From contig JAJRXR010000013.1 in NCBI GenBank assembly GCA_024276195.1, positions 1 through 53,679 of the forward strand: a stretch of 53,679 nt of DNA, in the 5' to 3' direction. Of the stretch, positions 17,500 through 25,638 are shown one piece after another (the stretch's first letter is position 1; each line of letters opens with the position of its first letter). Below the pieces are notes generated by a model. That model did no database searches. It was not told the DNA's origin and saw only the letters and a program-made list of their open reading frames with translations. A program made the position numbers and the translations under genes. The stretch comes from Planctomycetota bacterium (GTDB lineage Bacteria > Planctomycetota > Phycisphaerae > Phycisphaerales > UBA1924).

Positions 17500-17504
17500 T
17501 GGGC

Positions 17505-18593
17505 GTGAGCACGCCAGCGAGCAACAGCACACGAGCCCTGGGCTGGGGCGCCAAGCTGCGCCTGGTGGGGGCGGACATCAAGCTGGCGCACTCGGTGTTC
17601 GCGCTGCCGTTCGCGCTGCTGGCGGCGTTTCTGGTGGCGCCGAGACTTCCCGCCGAGCCGGTCCCGCCTGGCATGCTCGATATTCACGGTGGTGTCGTCC
17701 GGGCTTACTACGCACCGATCGATTGGTCTGTCTTCGGAGGCATGCTTGGGCTCATCGTCGCATGTATGTTTCTGGCACGTACATGGGCGATGGTGGTCAA
17801 CCGTGTCGCAGACCGGTCGATTGACGCCGAGAACCCAAGGACTACCGGGCGTGCGTTTGCGGCTAGATCTCTTAGCGGGCGGGACGGGCTGCTCGTGCTC
17901 GCGGGCAGCGCGCTGGCGTTCCTCGGCGTCTGCGCCTTGTTCTGGATTTTCTACGATAACCCCTGGCCCACACTGCTGTCGTGGATTGTTCTTGCTTGGA
18001 TTGCGTTTTATTCGTTTACGAAGCGGTTTACGTGGTTGTGTCACGTGTTTCTTGGTGGGGCGCTCGCGGTGAGCCCATTGGCGGCTGCGGTTGCTGTCGG
18101 TGGTATTGACGCCCTCTCTTTCCAACCTGCTGACTGGTTGCAGGATGCTGCGGACCAGACTGGGTTTCACGTGATGAGCATGACTATCTCGCCGTTTGGG
18201 GCTCCACAGGGACCGGGGATAGCGGCGCTCTCGCTCATGGTCCTGCTCTGGGTTGCCGGGTTTGACGTGATCTACGCGCTCCAGGACATGGACTTCGATC
18301 GTCAGCACGGGCTGCGTTCGATCCCGGCCCGCTTCGGGTGGAAGGGCGCCGCGTGGATCAGCCGGGCGCTGCATGTGGGGGCGGTGCTGGCGCTCGCCAT
18401 CGCGTGGCGGGTCGAGCCCCGGTTTGGCTGGCTCTTTGGCGTTGGGCTCGGGGTTGTTGTCGCGGCCCTCATCTGGGAGCACGCGGTCCTGGCCCGGCGC
18501 GGGCGGGCGGGCATCCCGATGGCGTTCTTCACCCTCAACGGCGTGGTCGCGCTCACGCTCGGGGCCTTCGGCATCGCCGATGTGCTCGTCTGA
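17505..18593 (+). CDS. UbiA-family prenyltransferase (4-hydroxybenzoate/menaquinone-precursor type)
   Basis: About 362 residues, several membrane helices. Both Asp-rich prenyl-diphosphate/Mg motifs are intact: NRVADRSIDAENPRTTGR and DVIYALQDMDFDRQHGLRSIP, the signature of UbiA-type enzymes that attach a polyprenyl chain to an aromatic ring. In lineages that make menaquinone by the futalosine route the corresponding enzyme is MqnP; that is the likeliest role, but a 4-hydroxybenzoate substrate is equally compatible. The protein is longer than typical (~290) because of extra loops near 40-70 and 165-200. GTG 17487 is an alternative start. The stretch around 17,950-18,150 is visibly less GC-rich than its surroundings. 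Confidence 0.88.
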   Translation: MSTPASNSTRALGWGAKLRLVGADIKLAHSVFALPFALLAAFLVAPRLPAEPVPPGMLDIHGGVVRAYYAPIDWSVFGGMLGLIVACMFLARTWAMVVNRVADRSIDAENPRTTGRAFAARSLSGRDGLLVLAGSALAFLGVCALFWIFYDNPWPTLLSWIVLAWIAFYSFTKRFTWLCHVFLGGALAVSPLAAAVAVGGIDALSFQPADWLQDAADQTGFHVMSMTISPFGAPQGPGIAALSLMVLLWVAGFDVIYALQDMDFDRQHGLRSIPARFGWKGAAWISRALHVGAVLALAIAWRVEPRFGWLFGVGLGVVVAALIWEHAVLARRGRAGIPMAFFTLNGVVALTLGAFGIADVLV

Positions 18594-18669
18594 CCCCGCC
18601 CCCACACCCAGGGGGCGCCAGATTTCAAGTTTTTCTGAAATCGGCGCCCGCCCGGGGCGCCCACGCGCA

Positions 18670-18675
18670 GATAAT
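18670..18675 (+). promoter_or_regulatory. -10-like GATAAT before the GbsR-type regulator
   Basis: GATAAT lies five bases before GTG 18681 and eight before ATG 18684, with no Shine-Dalgarno between. Suggests a very short or absent leader. Confidence 0.4.
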
Positions 18676-18683
18676 CCGTCGTG

Positions 18684-19253
18684 ATGCCCGACGACGCCCA
18701 GAGCGCTCAGCTTCTCAAGGCCCAGGACCGGTTCATCGACGCCTGGGGGCGGATGGGCTCGGTCTGGGGCATCTCGCGGACGATGGCCGAGGTCCACGCG
18801 CTGCTGTTTGTCACGGGCGAGGCGATGTGCATGGACGAGCTGATGGACCGCCTGCGGATCTCGCGGGGCAACGCGTCGATGTCGCTGCGGGCGCTGCTTG
18901 AGTGGGGCGTGGTCAGCAAGACCCACAAGGACGGGGAACGCCGGGACTTCTACACCGCCGAGCAGGATGTGTGGGCGATGTTCCGCGCGATCTTGCGCGA
19001 GCGGGTCAAGCGCGAGGTCGAGCCGTTGCTCGAATCGCTCGGCGAGGTGCGCGAGCTGAACCCGTCGGGCGGGAAGAACGCGCCCGAGTCGGCCCGGGAA
19101 CTGGACCAGCGCCTCGAAGAGGTGCAGGAGGTCTTCGGTCTCGTCGCGTCGCTCGGCGAGCGGTTCACCGGGGCGAACGGGCAGGGGCTCAAGGTCGCGG
19201 CCAAGCTGCTGGCCAAGGCGCCCGGTGGAACCCGGCGAAAGGCGAAGGCATGA
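18684..19253 (+). CDS. GbsR/MarR-type transcriptional regulator
   Basis: 189 residues with a winged-helix domain (about 30-95): MAEVHALLFVTGEAMCMDEL, then RLRISRGNASMSLRALLEWGVV as recognition helix, and the wing DGERRDFYTAE. This matches the GbsR branch of MarR-like regulators, which control osmoprotectant or transport genes. A helical C-terminal half (about 100-170) probably dimerizes. GTG 18681 immediately precedes ATG 18684 and could serve instead. The stop overlaps the start of the next gene (ATGA), so the two are translated together. The effector is unknown. Confidence 0.85.
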   Translation: MPDDAQSAQLLKAQDRFIDAWGRMGSVWGISRTMAEVHALLFVTGEAMCMDELMDRLRISRGNASMSLRALLEWGVVSKTHKDGERRDFYTAEQDVWAMFRAILRERVKREVEPLLESLGEVRELNPSGGKNAPESARELDQRLEEVQEVFGLVASLGERFTGANGQGLKVAAKLLAKAPGGTRRKAKA

Positions 19254-19672
19254 GCTCGTCGGCGCCCTTGCCAACCAAGCCCGCCGCCCAGACTGATACT
19301 CACAAGCCCGTTGCGCGACTGGTCTGGAGCGTGTCGAGCGGGGCGCTCGCTCGCCTGTGCGCCGGCGCAGCGCACGGGAGCGGGTCCGTGGTCGGGGAGC
19401 TCTCGCTGGAAACGAGCATCGCGCCCGACGCCTCGGGCGAGACGGTGGTGCGCTGCGGGAACGCAGAGCTGGCGCGAGAGGCGCACGGACCCGGGTCGGT
19501 TGTGGTGACGAGCGATCCCGGGCGCGGGCTCGAGCACGTGGACATCGCGGGCGTGCTCTCGCTGACAACCCGCACCGGCGAGGTGATCTTTGCCCGGGCG
19601 CCGATCTTTGAGCGCCTGGGCCTTGAGGGCGGGCGGTACGAGCTGGCGCCGACGAAAGACGCCGAACGCTGA
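19250..19672 (+). CDS. Hypothetical protein coupled to the GbsR-type regulator
   Basis: 140 residues, ATG 19250 overlapping the regulator stop by four bases. No recognised family. The composition (alternating short beta-like segments, e.g. ARLVWSVSSGALARLCAG and GSVVVTSDPGRGLEHVDIAG) suggests a small beta-rich soluble domain without signal peptide or membrane segment. Tight coupling implies a joint function with the regulator, perhaps as a partner or sensor. It ends 41 bases before a convergent gene. Confidence 0.65.
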   Translation: MSSSAPLPTKPAAQTDTHKPVARLVWSVSSGALARLCAGAAHGSGSVVGELSLETSIAPDASGETVVRCGNAELAREAHGPGSVVVTSDPGRGLEHVDIAGVLSLTTRTGEVIFARAPIFERLGLEGGRYELAPTKDAER

Positions 19673-19713
19673 AGCGCCCGGCGTCTGGAGGGTTTTGTGT
19701 GTCGCAGGAGTGG

Positions 19714-20553
19714 TCAGCTCTTGCGGAGCATGGCCCAGCCGATACCGCCGAAGAGGAGCATGACGACGGCGCCTCCGCCGAGGATCATGTACGGCGCCGA
19801 GCCTTCCAGCGAGCCGAGCATCGCGGCCGAGCCCGAGCCGGTCAGGCCCATGATGGTGGCGGCGACCGTGACGGCCAGCGTGACAACCATCGCCAGCGCC
19901 AGCCCGCCGGCGATGCCGGACCAAGGCCCGTCGTACGCCTCGGCCATGGGCATCAACGCCGCCTGCGCCGCGTTGTTGGACGAGCCGAAGTCGGTGTCGC
20001 CCGATGATTCAAACAGCGCTCCGCCCGCAGCGGCAGCGACGGCCGAAGCGCCGATCGCGCTCTCGCCCGAGTCCGAGTCGCCCGATTCATCGCCGAAGAC
20101 ATCTTCGAGCAGGTTCGCGCCCAGCGAGGTGTCGTCGGGCTCGAGCGTGAGCTGCGCCAGGCCAGAGCCGGAGGCGGCCGAGTCCATGTTGATGTCGGGC
20201 GCCCCGATCGCGTTGCTCACGAGTGTGTCGGCCGACGGGTCGGCCATGTCCTCGGCGTCGGGATCAAAGATGCTCACACCGGTCGATTCGTTCGGGCTCT
20301 CGGCCGCGAACGCGGATCCCGACCCGGACGAGGACAGGCTCAGCGGCTCAAGCTCGGAGCTCTCGGCCAGCGAGATGTCGTCGTCATCATCGCCCCCGCC
20401 CGCGAGCAGATCGACCTGATCGACCTTGAACACGAGACGGTCGCGGTCGCGGAACTCCTGGAGCTGCCCGCTCTCGGCCAGCGACTGGACCTCGTCGGAA
20501 CTCATGCCCAGCTTCTGGGCGGCCTCGTCAACCGTGTAAAACATCTTCGCCAT
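19714..20553 (-). CDS. Helix-turn-helix (excisionase/MerR-like) protein with C-terminal membrane segments
   Basis: 279 residues from ATG 20553. Residues 1-50 form an excisionase-type winged HTH (MAKMFYTVDEAAQKLGMSSD, then DRDRLVFKVDQVDLL). The middle (about 55-205) is acidic and Ser/Asp-rich, probably disordered. Two hydrophobic helices follow (about 220-245 and 253-276) and the protein ends WAMLRKS. The arrangement, a cytoplasmic DNA- or protein-binding head tethered to the membrane, recurs in planctomycetes, but its role is unknown. The longer open frame upstream is not protein-like. It lies downstream of the S24 repressor on the same strand with a 199-base gap. Confidence 0.75.
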   Translation of the reverse strand: MAKMFYTVDEAAQKLGMSSDEVQSLAESGQLQEFRDRDRLVFKVDQVDLLAGGGDDDDDISLAESSELEPLSLSSSGSGSAFAAESPNESTGVSIFDPDAEDMADPSADTLVSNAIGAPDINMDSAASGSGLAQLTLEPDDTSLGANLLEDVFGDESGDSDSGESAIGASAVAAAAGGALFESSGDTDFGSSNNAAQAALMPMAEAYDGPWSGIAGGLALAMVVTLAVTVAATIMGLTGSGSAAMLGSLEGSAPYMILGGGAVVMLLFGGIGWAMLRKS

Positions 20554-20752
20554 CGGGCGTGTCTCCGCGTCGTGTCCTGATTCGTCTCCAGACAGAGCCC
20601 GTCGGGCGTCTGTGCTGGCCTGATGATGGTACGCCGCCCCATCGGGCGGGGTTCCGGGGCGGGAGATCCCTCGGGCGTCCGGGCAGGGCCGGATGTAGGG
20701 CGGACGCAGGGCTGGACGGCAATCTGGGCAATATCTGGGCAAATATGGGGGC

Positions 20753-21574
20753 TCAGGGCTCGATCGAGCGCATGACCGAGACCGCCGGGTAGATGCCCGC
20801 GACCTGCTCGCGGGGCGCGACCCGGGGGGGGTAGCGGTTGTTGATCGGCTGGATGCGAATCATCTCGCGCCCCTGCTCGTCGGTCTCAAAGAACACGCGC
20901 TTGAAGGTGGACTCGTCGTCGCGCTCGAGGCGGACGAAGCAGTCCGAGCCCGCGCGGACCTCGCGCGCGGGGCTGAAGATCACGATGTCGCCCTCGCGGT
21001 AGTCGGGGGTCATCGAGTCGCCCACCACCCGAGCGGCGAACGCGTCTGGGTCGTGCAGGTCCGGGCACCGGACATACTCGTCGGCGATCCGCGCGGGATA
21101 GCCAAGGTCGGTGAACTCTGTCGGGTACCCGGCGGAGACCGCGTTGATCAGCGGGACCTCCAGCGGGAGCGCCACGGGCGAGGGCTCGTCAACACCCGGC
21201 GGCGCAACTCGCCCCACCAGACGCGACAGCTCGCCCGAGCGGTACGCCTCGTCGAGTGAGCCGCTCGCGATCATCGCGGCCAGACGCTGCACGGCGCGAC
21301 GGTCTGTCTGCAGGCGCGCAAAGTCACGCTTGACTGGCGCGGGCGTGCGCTCCCAGCGGGCCGTCTCGATCAGGCGCCCGCGCGGCAGGTCGAGCGCTTC
21401 CTCGAGCTTCGTGAGCACGGCGTCGCTCGGGGCGCGCTTGCGCCCGTTCTCGATCTCGCACAGATAACTCTTGGACCGCTCAACCCGGCGCGCCAGCTCA
21501 TCGAGCGTCAGCCCAAGCTGATGACGGCGCAGGCTGATGAGGTGTCCGACGCTTGTTTCGTAGGTTTGTGGCAT
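20753..21574 (-). CDS. XRE-type repressor with LexA-like S24 self-cleavage domain
   Basis: 273 residues from ATG 21574. An XRE helix-turn-helix (about 5-65: LRRHQLGLTLDELARRVERS then YLCEIENGRK) is joined to a C-terminal S24 domain. The self-cleavage apparatus looks complete: an Ala-Gly scissile site in NAVSAGYPTEF, the nucleophile serine in VVGDSMTPDY and the lysine in STFKRVFFE. Such proteins repress phage or stress genes until RecA-stimulated autoproteolysis. It is divergent from the HTH gene that opens the phage-like cassette, and the shared region carries a palindrome at 21729-21750, so it is the likely repressor of that cassette and of itself. Confidence 0.88.
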   Translation of the reverse strand: MPQTYETSVGHLISLRRHQLGLTLDELARRVERSKSYLCEIENGRKRAPSDAVLTKLEEALDLPRGRLIETARWERTPAPVKRDFARLQTDRRAVQRLAAMIASGSLDEAYRSGELSRLVGRVAPPGVDEPSPVALPLEVPLINAVSAGYPTEFTDLGYPARIADEYVRCPDLHDPDAFAARVVGDSMTPDYREGDIVIFSPAREVRAGSDCFVRLERDDESTFKRVFFETDEQGREMIRIQPINNRYPPRVAPREQVAGIYPAVSVMRSIEP

Positions 21575-21691
21575 TGGCGTGCTCGCCTGCGCGGCGCGGC
21601 GCTCAAAGGGCGATCGTGGATGGCGCGCCGAGCTTCCGGCGCGGAGTGACGGGTTCTGTGCGCTTGATTGTTGTCCAACCATACAAAGCCC

Positions 21692-21770
21692 TTGCAAGTC
21701 GTTCGCCAAATGGATACAAATACCTTCGGTGTTCGCTGAATAGTGAACACTCAAACGTGTGCGATGTCAA
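21692..21770. promoter_or_regulatory. Divergent promoter/operator region with a 22-bp palindrome
   Basis: Rightward promoter: TTGCAA (21692-21697), 17-base spacer, TACAAA (21715-21720). Just downstream, 21729-21750 is a near-perfect palindrome (GTGTTCGCT...AGTGAACAC, eight of nine arm positions paired, four-base centre), placed over the expected transcription start. A half-site-like GTCGTTCGCC lies at 21698-21707 inside the spacer. On the minus strand TTGACA occurs at 21770-21765. The region is notably AT-richer than flanking genes. Binding by the S24 repressor is inferred. Confidence 0.6.
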
Positions 21771-21792
21771 GGCTTGAAGACTCAAAAGCGGG

Positions 21793-22284
21793 GTGAAGCG
21801 CATGGACGGGCATTCTGGGCGAGGGCGTGGGAGGTACGGAGGCCGCAGCAGCGGAGGGATCGGGGCGGTGATCGACCCGGACGCGGCGTGGGATCTTCGT
21901 CGAAAGCGCCGGCGGGAGGTCGTCGAGCGGGTGGTCGAGCGGGCCGAGCTGCTCTCGCCGAGCGACCGGGCCCTGGTCCTGGCGTACTACCGCGACGGGC
22001 AGAGGGCGTCGGACATCGCGCGCCTCGCGGGCGAGCCTGTGCGGGCGCTGCGCAGGCGACTGCGCCGGGTGGTCGAGCGCGTGCTGAGCCCGCGGTTCGA
22101 GTTTGTCGCGTCCCGGCGTCTGACATGGACGCCGACGCGCCGGCGCGTGGCGTGCGCGTGCGTGCTCGAGGGGTACACGCTGCGCGAGACATCGCGCCGC
22201 CTCGCCCTGAGCCTGCATTCGGTCCGGAGGCACCACGACGCGGTGCAGGCGATGTTCGAAGATGAGATGGACAGCGGACGATGA
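21793..22284 (+). CDS. Small double-HTH regulator at the head of the phage-like cassette
   Basis: 163 residues. After a Gly/Arg-rich tail (1-25) there are two helix-turn-helix-like segments: LSPSDRALVLAYYRDGQRAS (about 54-73) with RALRRRLRRVVERVL, resembling sigma-factor region 4, and VACACVLEGYTLRETSRRLA (about 118-137) with SLHSVRRHHDAV. It may be a sigma-like or phage late-gene regulator; no family name can be given with confidence. It is divergent from the S24 repressor and shares its operator region; its stop overlaps the start of the next gene (ATGA). GTG 21793 is used; ATG 21802 is possible. Confidence 0.75.
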   Translation: MKRMDGHSGRGRGRYGGRSSGGIGAVIDPDAAWDLRRKRRREVVERVVERAELLSPSDRALVLAYYRDGQRASDIARLAGEPVRALRRRLRRVVERVLSPRFEFVASRRLTWTPTRRRVACACVLEGYTLRETSRRLALSLHSVRRHHDAVQAMFEDEMDSGR

Positions 22285-23642
22285 GCCAGGTCGTGTGCGA
22301 TGCGCCGGTGAGCGATCGGGTGCGCGATGTGCTGGCGACGTTCGGGCTGACGGTCGAGCGCGGCAGCGAGCGAGCGAGTGCGCCAGATCATGGGGCGATC
22401 GATGCGCTGCGCGGGCTCGGGGGCGGGCAGGTGGCGATCATCAGCGGGGCGAGCGGGTGCGGCAAGTCGGTGCTGGTGCGCACGCTCGCAGATGAGCTTG
22501 CGCAGCGCGGCGAGCGGGTAGATATCGTCTCGATCGGCGCGCTGACGCGATCGCGCCGGCGTGTGATTGACCTGGTTGGGGGGGATCTGCATGGGGCGAT
22601 GTCTCGCCTTGCGCGCGCGGGACTGGGCGAGGCGCGCCTGCTGGCGCGCCGGGCGTGCGATCTCTCGGAGGGCGAGCGCTGGCGATTGGCGCTGGCCCGG
22701 GCGATGGGCGAGTTTGAGGGCGAACGTGGGGGCGGACGCGGGGGCGAGCGGTGGGTGATCGCCGACGAGTTCTGCTCGGTGCTCGACCGCGAAACAGCGC
22801 GGGGCGTGTGCGCATCGGTCCGGCGGTGGGCGCGGTCGAGCCCGCGGGTCCGTCTGATCTGCGCATCGGCGCACGAGGATCTTCCCAGCCTGCTCGGGGC
22901 GGATCTGTGCGTGCGTCTGGACCCGGTCGGGCGGGTGAGGCTCGAGCGCGGCTTGGACGCTCAGAGCGCTGAAATCCGGTTTGGGGCGGGGACGATGGAG
23001 GATTACGACGCGCTGAGCGGCCTGCACTATCGCGCCGGGCGCCCGGCGACGTGGACGCGTGTTGTGCGCGCGACGGCGGAGGTGGACGCGGGTGAGCGGT
23101 TGGTCGGGGTGCTTGTCGAGAGCCGCCCGACGCTCAACGCGGCGTGGCGCGACCTGCCCTGGCCCGGGCGCTACACACGCGGGGACAAGCGCGAGCGCGC
23201 CCTGCGCATCAACCGCGAGCTGCGCTGCATCTCGCGCGTGGTCGTGGACGGGCGCTGGCGCTCGATGGGCGTCGCGCGGCGTCTGGTCGAGGAGGCGCTG
23301 CGCACGGCCCAGACGCCCGCGACGGAGGCGATCGCCGCGATGGGGGCGGTGTGCCCGTTCTTCGAGCGGGCTGGCATGCGGGCGTACCGGGCGGCGGTGC
23401 TCGCACCCGATGCGCGGTTGGGCGATGCGCTGGCGCACGCCGGGGTTGATGCGCGGGAGCTGATTGTGGGAGAGCGGGCCGACGAGGCGGCGTGTGACCC
23501 GTTCTTGCGGCGCGAGCTGGAGCGCTGGGCGCGGGCGTCGCGTTCGACGCGGGGGCTGCTTGGGCGGGAGTGGGGGCAGGTGGCGCGGGCGGCGGGGGCG
23601 AGGCTGTCGAGCCGGGCCGTGTGCTATGCGCGGGTCGGGTGA
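22281..23642 (+). CDS. ABC-type ATPase fused to a GNAT acetyltransferase domain (COG2401-like)
   Basis: 453 residues. N-terminal ABC ATPase: Walker A GASGCGKS (56-63), signature LSEGERWRLALARAM (about 133-147), Walker B WVIADEFCSVLD (about 160-171). The C-terminal half carries a GNAT-type fold with the acetyl-CoA loop RWRSMGVARRLVEEAL and later CPFFERAGMRAY. This fusion corresponds to the COG2401 group, known from some archaea and phages, with undefined function. There are no membrane segments, so it is not a transporter. The ATG overlaps the upstream HTH gene stop. A terminase gene lies 0.46 kb downstream, reinforcing a phage origin. All ATPase motifs appear intact; GNAT substrate is unknown. 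Confidence 0.82.
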   Translation: MSQVVCDAPVSDRVRDVLATFGLTVERGSERASAPDHGAIDALRGLGGGQVAIISGASGCGKSVLVRTLADELAQRGERVDIVSIGALTRSRRRVIDLVGGDLHGAMSRLARAGLGEARLLARRACDLSEGERWRLALARAMGEFEGERGGGRGGERWVIADEFCSVLDRETARGVCASVRRWARSSPRVRLICASAHEDLPSLLGADLCVRLDPVGRVRLERGLDAQSAEIRFGAGTMEDYDALSGLHYRAGRPATWTRVVRATAEVDAGERLVGVLVESRPTLNAAWRDLPWPGRYTRGDKRERALRINRELRCISRVVVDGRWRSMGVARRLVEEALRTAQTPATEAIAAMGAVCPFFERAGMRAYRAAVLAPDARLGDALAHAGVDARELIVGERADEAACDPFLRRELERWARASRSTRGLLGREWGQVARAAGARLSSRAVCYARVG

Positions 23643-23826
23643 TGGGAGGCGAGGTGGCGAGTGGCGAGTGGGGAGTGGGGAGTGGGGAGTGGGGAGTGGG
23701 GAGTGGGGAGATGGCCAGAGAGCAGATGGCGGATGGATTCAATCCCATTGCCCATTGCCCATTGCCCATTGCCCATTGCCCATTGCCCAGCCCCCATTGC
23801 CCGGCGGAGAGAAGGCGAGGTGGTGA
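23643..23826. repeat. Composite simple-repeat block inside the phage-like cassette
   Basis: Contains six tandem copies of the 7-mer agtgggg (23667-23708) and six of the 7-mer cccattg (23744-23785), plus gaggtggcga text and a diverged further cccattg. The string gattcaatcccattgccc recurs in the block at 25.67 kb, and gaggtggcga also near position 62. The block separates the ABC-GNAT gene from the small ORF and terminase. Confidence 0.9.
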
Positions 23827-24096
23827 GTGGCGAATGGTGAGTGGTCAGAGGGTGGTCCGGTCCCGCCGCCGATTGTCCGCTGTCTGGAGGAGGCGGGGGC
23901 GCGGGATCGGAGTGGGGCGGGCGATGGTGAGGGGCCTGGGGAGCCGGGCGATGGGGCAGCGGCGGGGGAGTTGCCGCACGCGTTGACGTGTTTTGTGAGC
24001 GCGGCCCAGCGGCGGGCGGTGCTGGCGCGGCTGCGCCGGGTGGATCGGGACCGGGCGCGGGCGCTGTTGCGGGCGCTGCGGATCGAGACGGGCTGA
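23827..24096 (+). CDS. Small protein upstream of the terminase (function unknown)
   Basis: Up to 89 residues; the GTG start at 23827 lies within repeat-derived sequence, so the true N-terminus is uncertain. The last ~40 residues (LPHALTCFVSAAQRRAVLAR then LRRVDRDRARALLRALR) form a basic helical segment. It ends nine bases before the terminase start, the position where phages often encode a small terminase subunit or packaging helper; no sequence evidence beyond position supports that role. Confidence 0.5.
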   Translation: MANGEWSEGGPVPPPIVRCLEEAGARDRSGAGDGEGPGEPGDGAAAGELPHALTCFVSAAQRRAVLARLRRVDRDRARALLRALRIETG

Positions 24097-24105
24097 GGGG
24101 GGTTG

Positions 24106-25635
24106 ATGGGCAGTGAACCGGGGGGTGAGGACGGCGCGCGCGCACATGGTGATGAGCGTGGCGCGGGGTTGTTTCATGAGGAGCTGGGCGGGGCGCCCGG
24201 GACGGACGACGAGCTGCACTCGTGGATCGAGGAGCATCTGGGTGTGGTCATCGCGCGCCGGGCGTTGGTCGAGGGGCACACGGCGCCGTTCGAGTACATC
24301 CGGCACTCGTTCTTTGAGACGGAAACGCCTCGGGATTGCGTGGTGTGGGCGAACCGGGGCGGGGGGAAGACGTTTCTGGCAGCGATCGCGTCGGTGCTGG
24401 ACCTGGTGTTCAAGGACGGGATCGAGATCCGGGTGCTGGGCGGGTCGCTCGAGCAGGCGGGGCGGATGCACGCGCACCTGCGCGAGCTGCTCTCACGCCC
24501 GGGCCTGGCGCACACGATCGACGGGCGCATCACCGAGCGCCGTGTACGTCTGCGCAACGGGTCGTGTCTGGAGCTGCTGGCGCAGTCGCAGCGGTCTGTC
24601 CGGGGCACGCGCGTGCAGAAGCTCCGGTGCGACGAGGTCGAGCTGTTCGACCCGGAGGTGTGGGAGGCGGCGCAGCTGGTGACGTGCTCGAAGGTGTGCG
24701 CGGGGATCCGGGTGCGCGGGGCGGTGGAATGCCTGAGCACGATGCACGTCGCGTACGGGCTGATGCACCGGATCGTGGGCGAGGCGCGAGCGGGGAACGT
24801 CCGGCGCCTGTTCCGCTGGGGGCTGGTCGATGTGCTGGGTGTGTGCGGGAGCGAGCGGGCGTGCGAGAGTCAGGAGCATGGTCCGTGCGATCTGCTTGAG
24901 GAGTGCGCCGGGCGGGCGAAGGCGCGCGACGAGGCGGGGGCGGCGGCGGGGCACGTCGATGTGGACGATGCGTTGACACAGAAATCCCGCGTGAGCGAGA
25001 GCACATGGCAGAGCGAGATGCTGTGCCTGCGACCGACGCGCTCGGACTGTGTTTTGCCCGAGTTCGGGCGCGAGACGCATGTGGTGCGCGAGGCGCCCGA
25101 GGAGCGCGGCGGGTGGGTGTGGGTCGGGGGGATGGACTTTGGGATCCGATCGCCGACGGTGGTGCTGTGGGGCGGGGTGGACCCGGCGGGGGTGCTGTGG
25201 ATCGTCGATGAGCGGGTCGTCTGCGGCGTGACGCTCGGAGAGCACATCAACGCGATCAAGGCGGCGCCCTGGCCCGCGCTCGCGTGGATCGGTGTGGACC
25301 CGGCGGGCGGGCAACGCTCCGGGCAGACGGGCGTGAGCGACATCCAGGCCATGCGGCGCGAGGGGCTGGTCGTCAAGCACCGACGCATGGGCGTGAGCGA
25401 GGGGCTCGAACTCGTCCGCGTCCGCCTGCGCCCGGCCCAGGGCTCGGCGCGGGTGCTGGTGCATTCGCGCTGCGAGAAGCTGATCGAGTCGCTCGAGACG
25501 TACCGGTACCCGAGGGATCGCCCCGAGTCGCTCGAGCCGGTGAAGGACGGGTCGGACCACGCGGTGGACGCGCTGCGGTACCTGATCCAGAACCTGGACC
25601 GGGGGTACGAGGCGCGGTTTTCGAGGTATGTGTAG
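24106..25635 (+). CDS. Phage terminase large subunit-like protein (orphan)
   Basis: 509 residues. N-terminal packaging ATPase: Walker A NRGGGKT (83-89), Walker B with catalytic pair KLRCDEVELFD (D176, E177). C-terminal RNase H-like nuclease: GGMDFGIRSPTVVLW, WIGVDPAGGQ, and KDGSDHAVDALRYLI supply the three acidic metal ligands. Between the domains a cysteine cluster (CGSERACESQ, HGPCDLLEECAG) could bind zinc. These enzymes cut and pump phage DNA into capsids. No portal, protease, capsid or tail gene is present within reach, so this is a remnant or domesticated terminase. ATG 24106 is preferred over TTG 24103 because GAGGGGGG precedes it. Confidence 0.88.
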   Translation: MGSEPGGEDGARAHGDERGAGLFHEELGGAPGTDDELHSWIEEHLGVVIARRALVEGHTAPFEYIRHSFFETETPRDCVVWANRGGGKTFLAAIASVLDLVFKDGIEIRVLGGSLEQAGRMHAHLRELLSRPGLAHTIDGRITERRVRLRNGSCLELLAQSQRSVRGTRVQKLRCDEVELFDPEVWEAAQLVTCSKVCAGIRVRGAVECLSTMHVAYGLMHRIVGEARAGNVRRLFRWGLVDVLGVCGSERACESQEHGPCDLLEECAGRAKARDEAGAAAGHVDVDDALTQKSRVSESTWQSEMLCLRPTRSDCVLPEFGRETHVVREAPEERGGWVWVGGMDFGIRSPTVVLWGGVDPAGVLWIVDERVVCGVTLGEHINAIKAAPWPALAWIGVDPAGGQRSGQTGVSDIQAMRREGLVVKHRRMGVSEGLELVRVRLRPAQGSARVLVHSRCEKLIESLETYRYPRDRPESLEPVKDGSDHAVDALRYLIQNLDRGYEARFSRYV

Positions 25636-25638
25636 GGG

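Noticed and set aside
21793-25635. Complete prophage
   Set aside because: Only regulatory, ATPase and terminase genes are present; no integrase, portal, capsid, tail, lysis genes or attachment-site repeats were found in the flanks.
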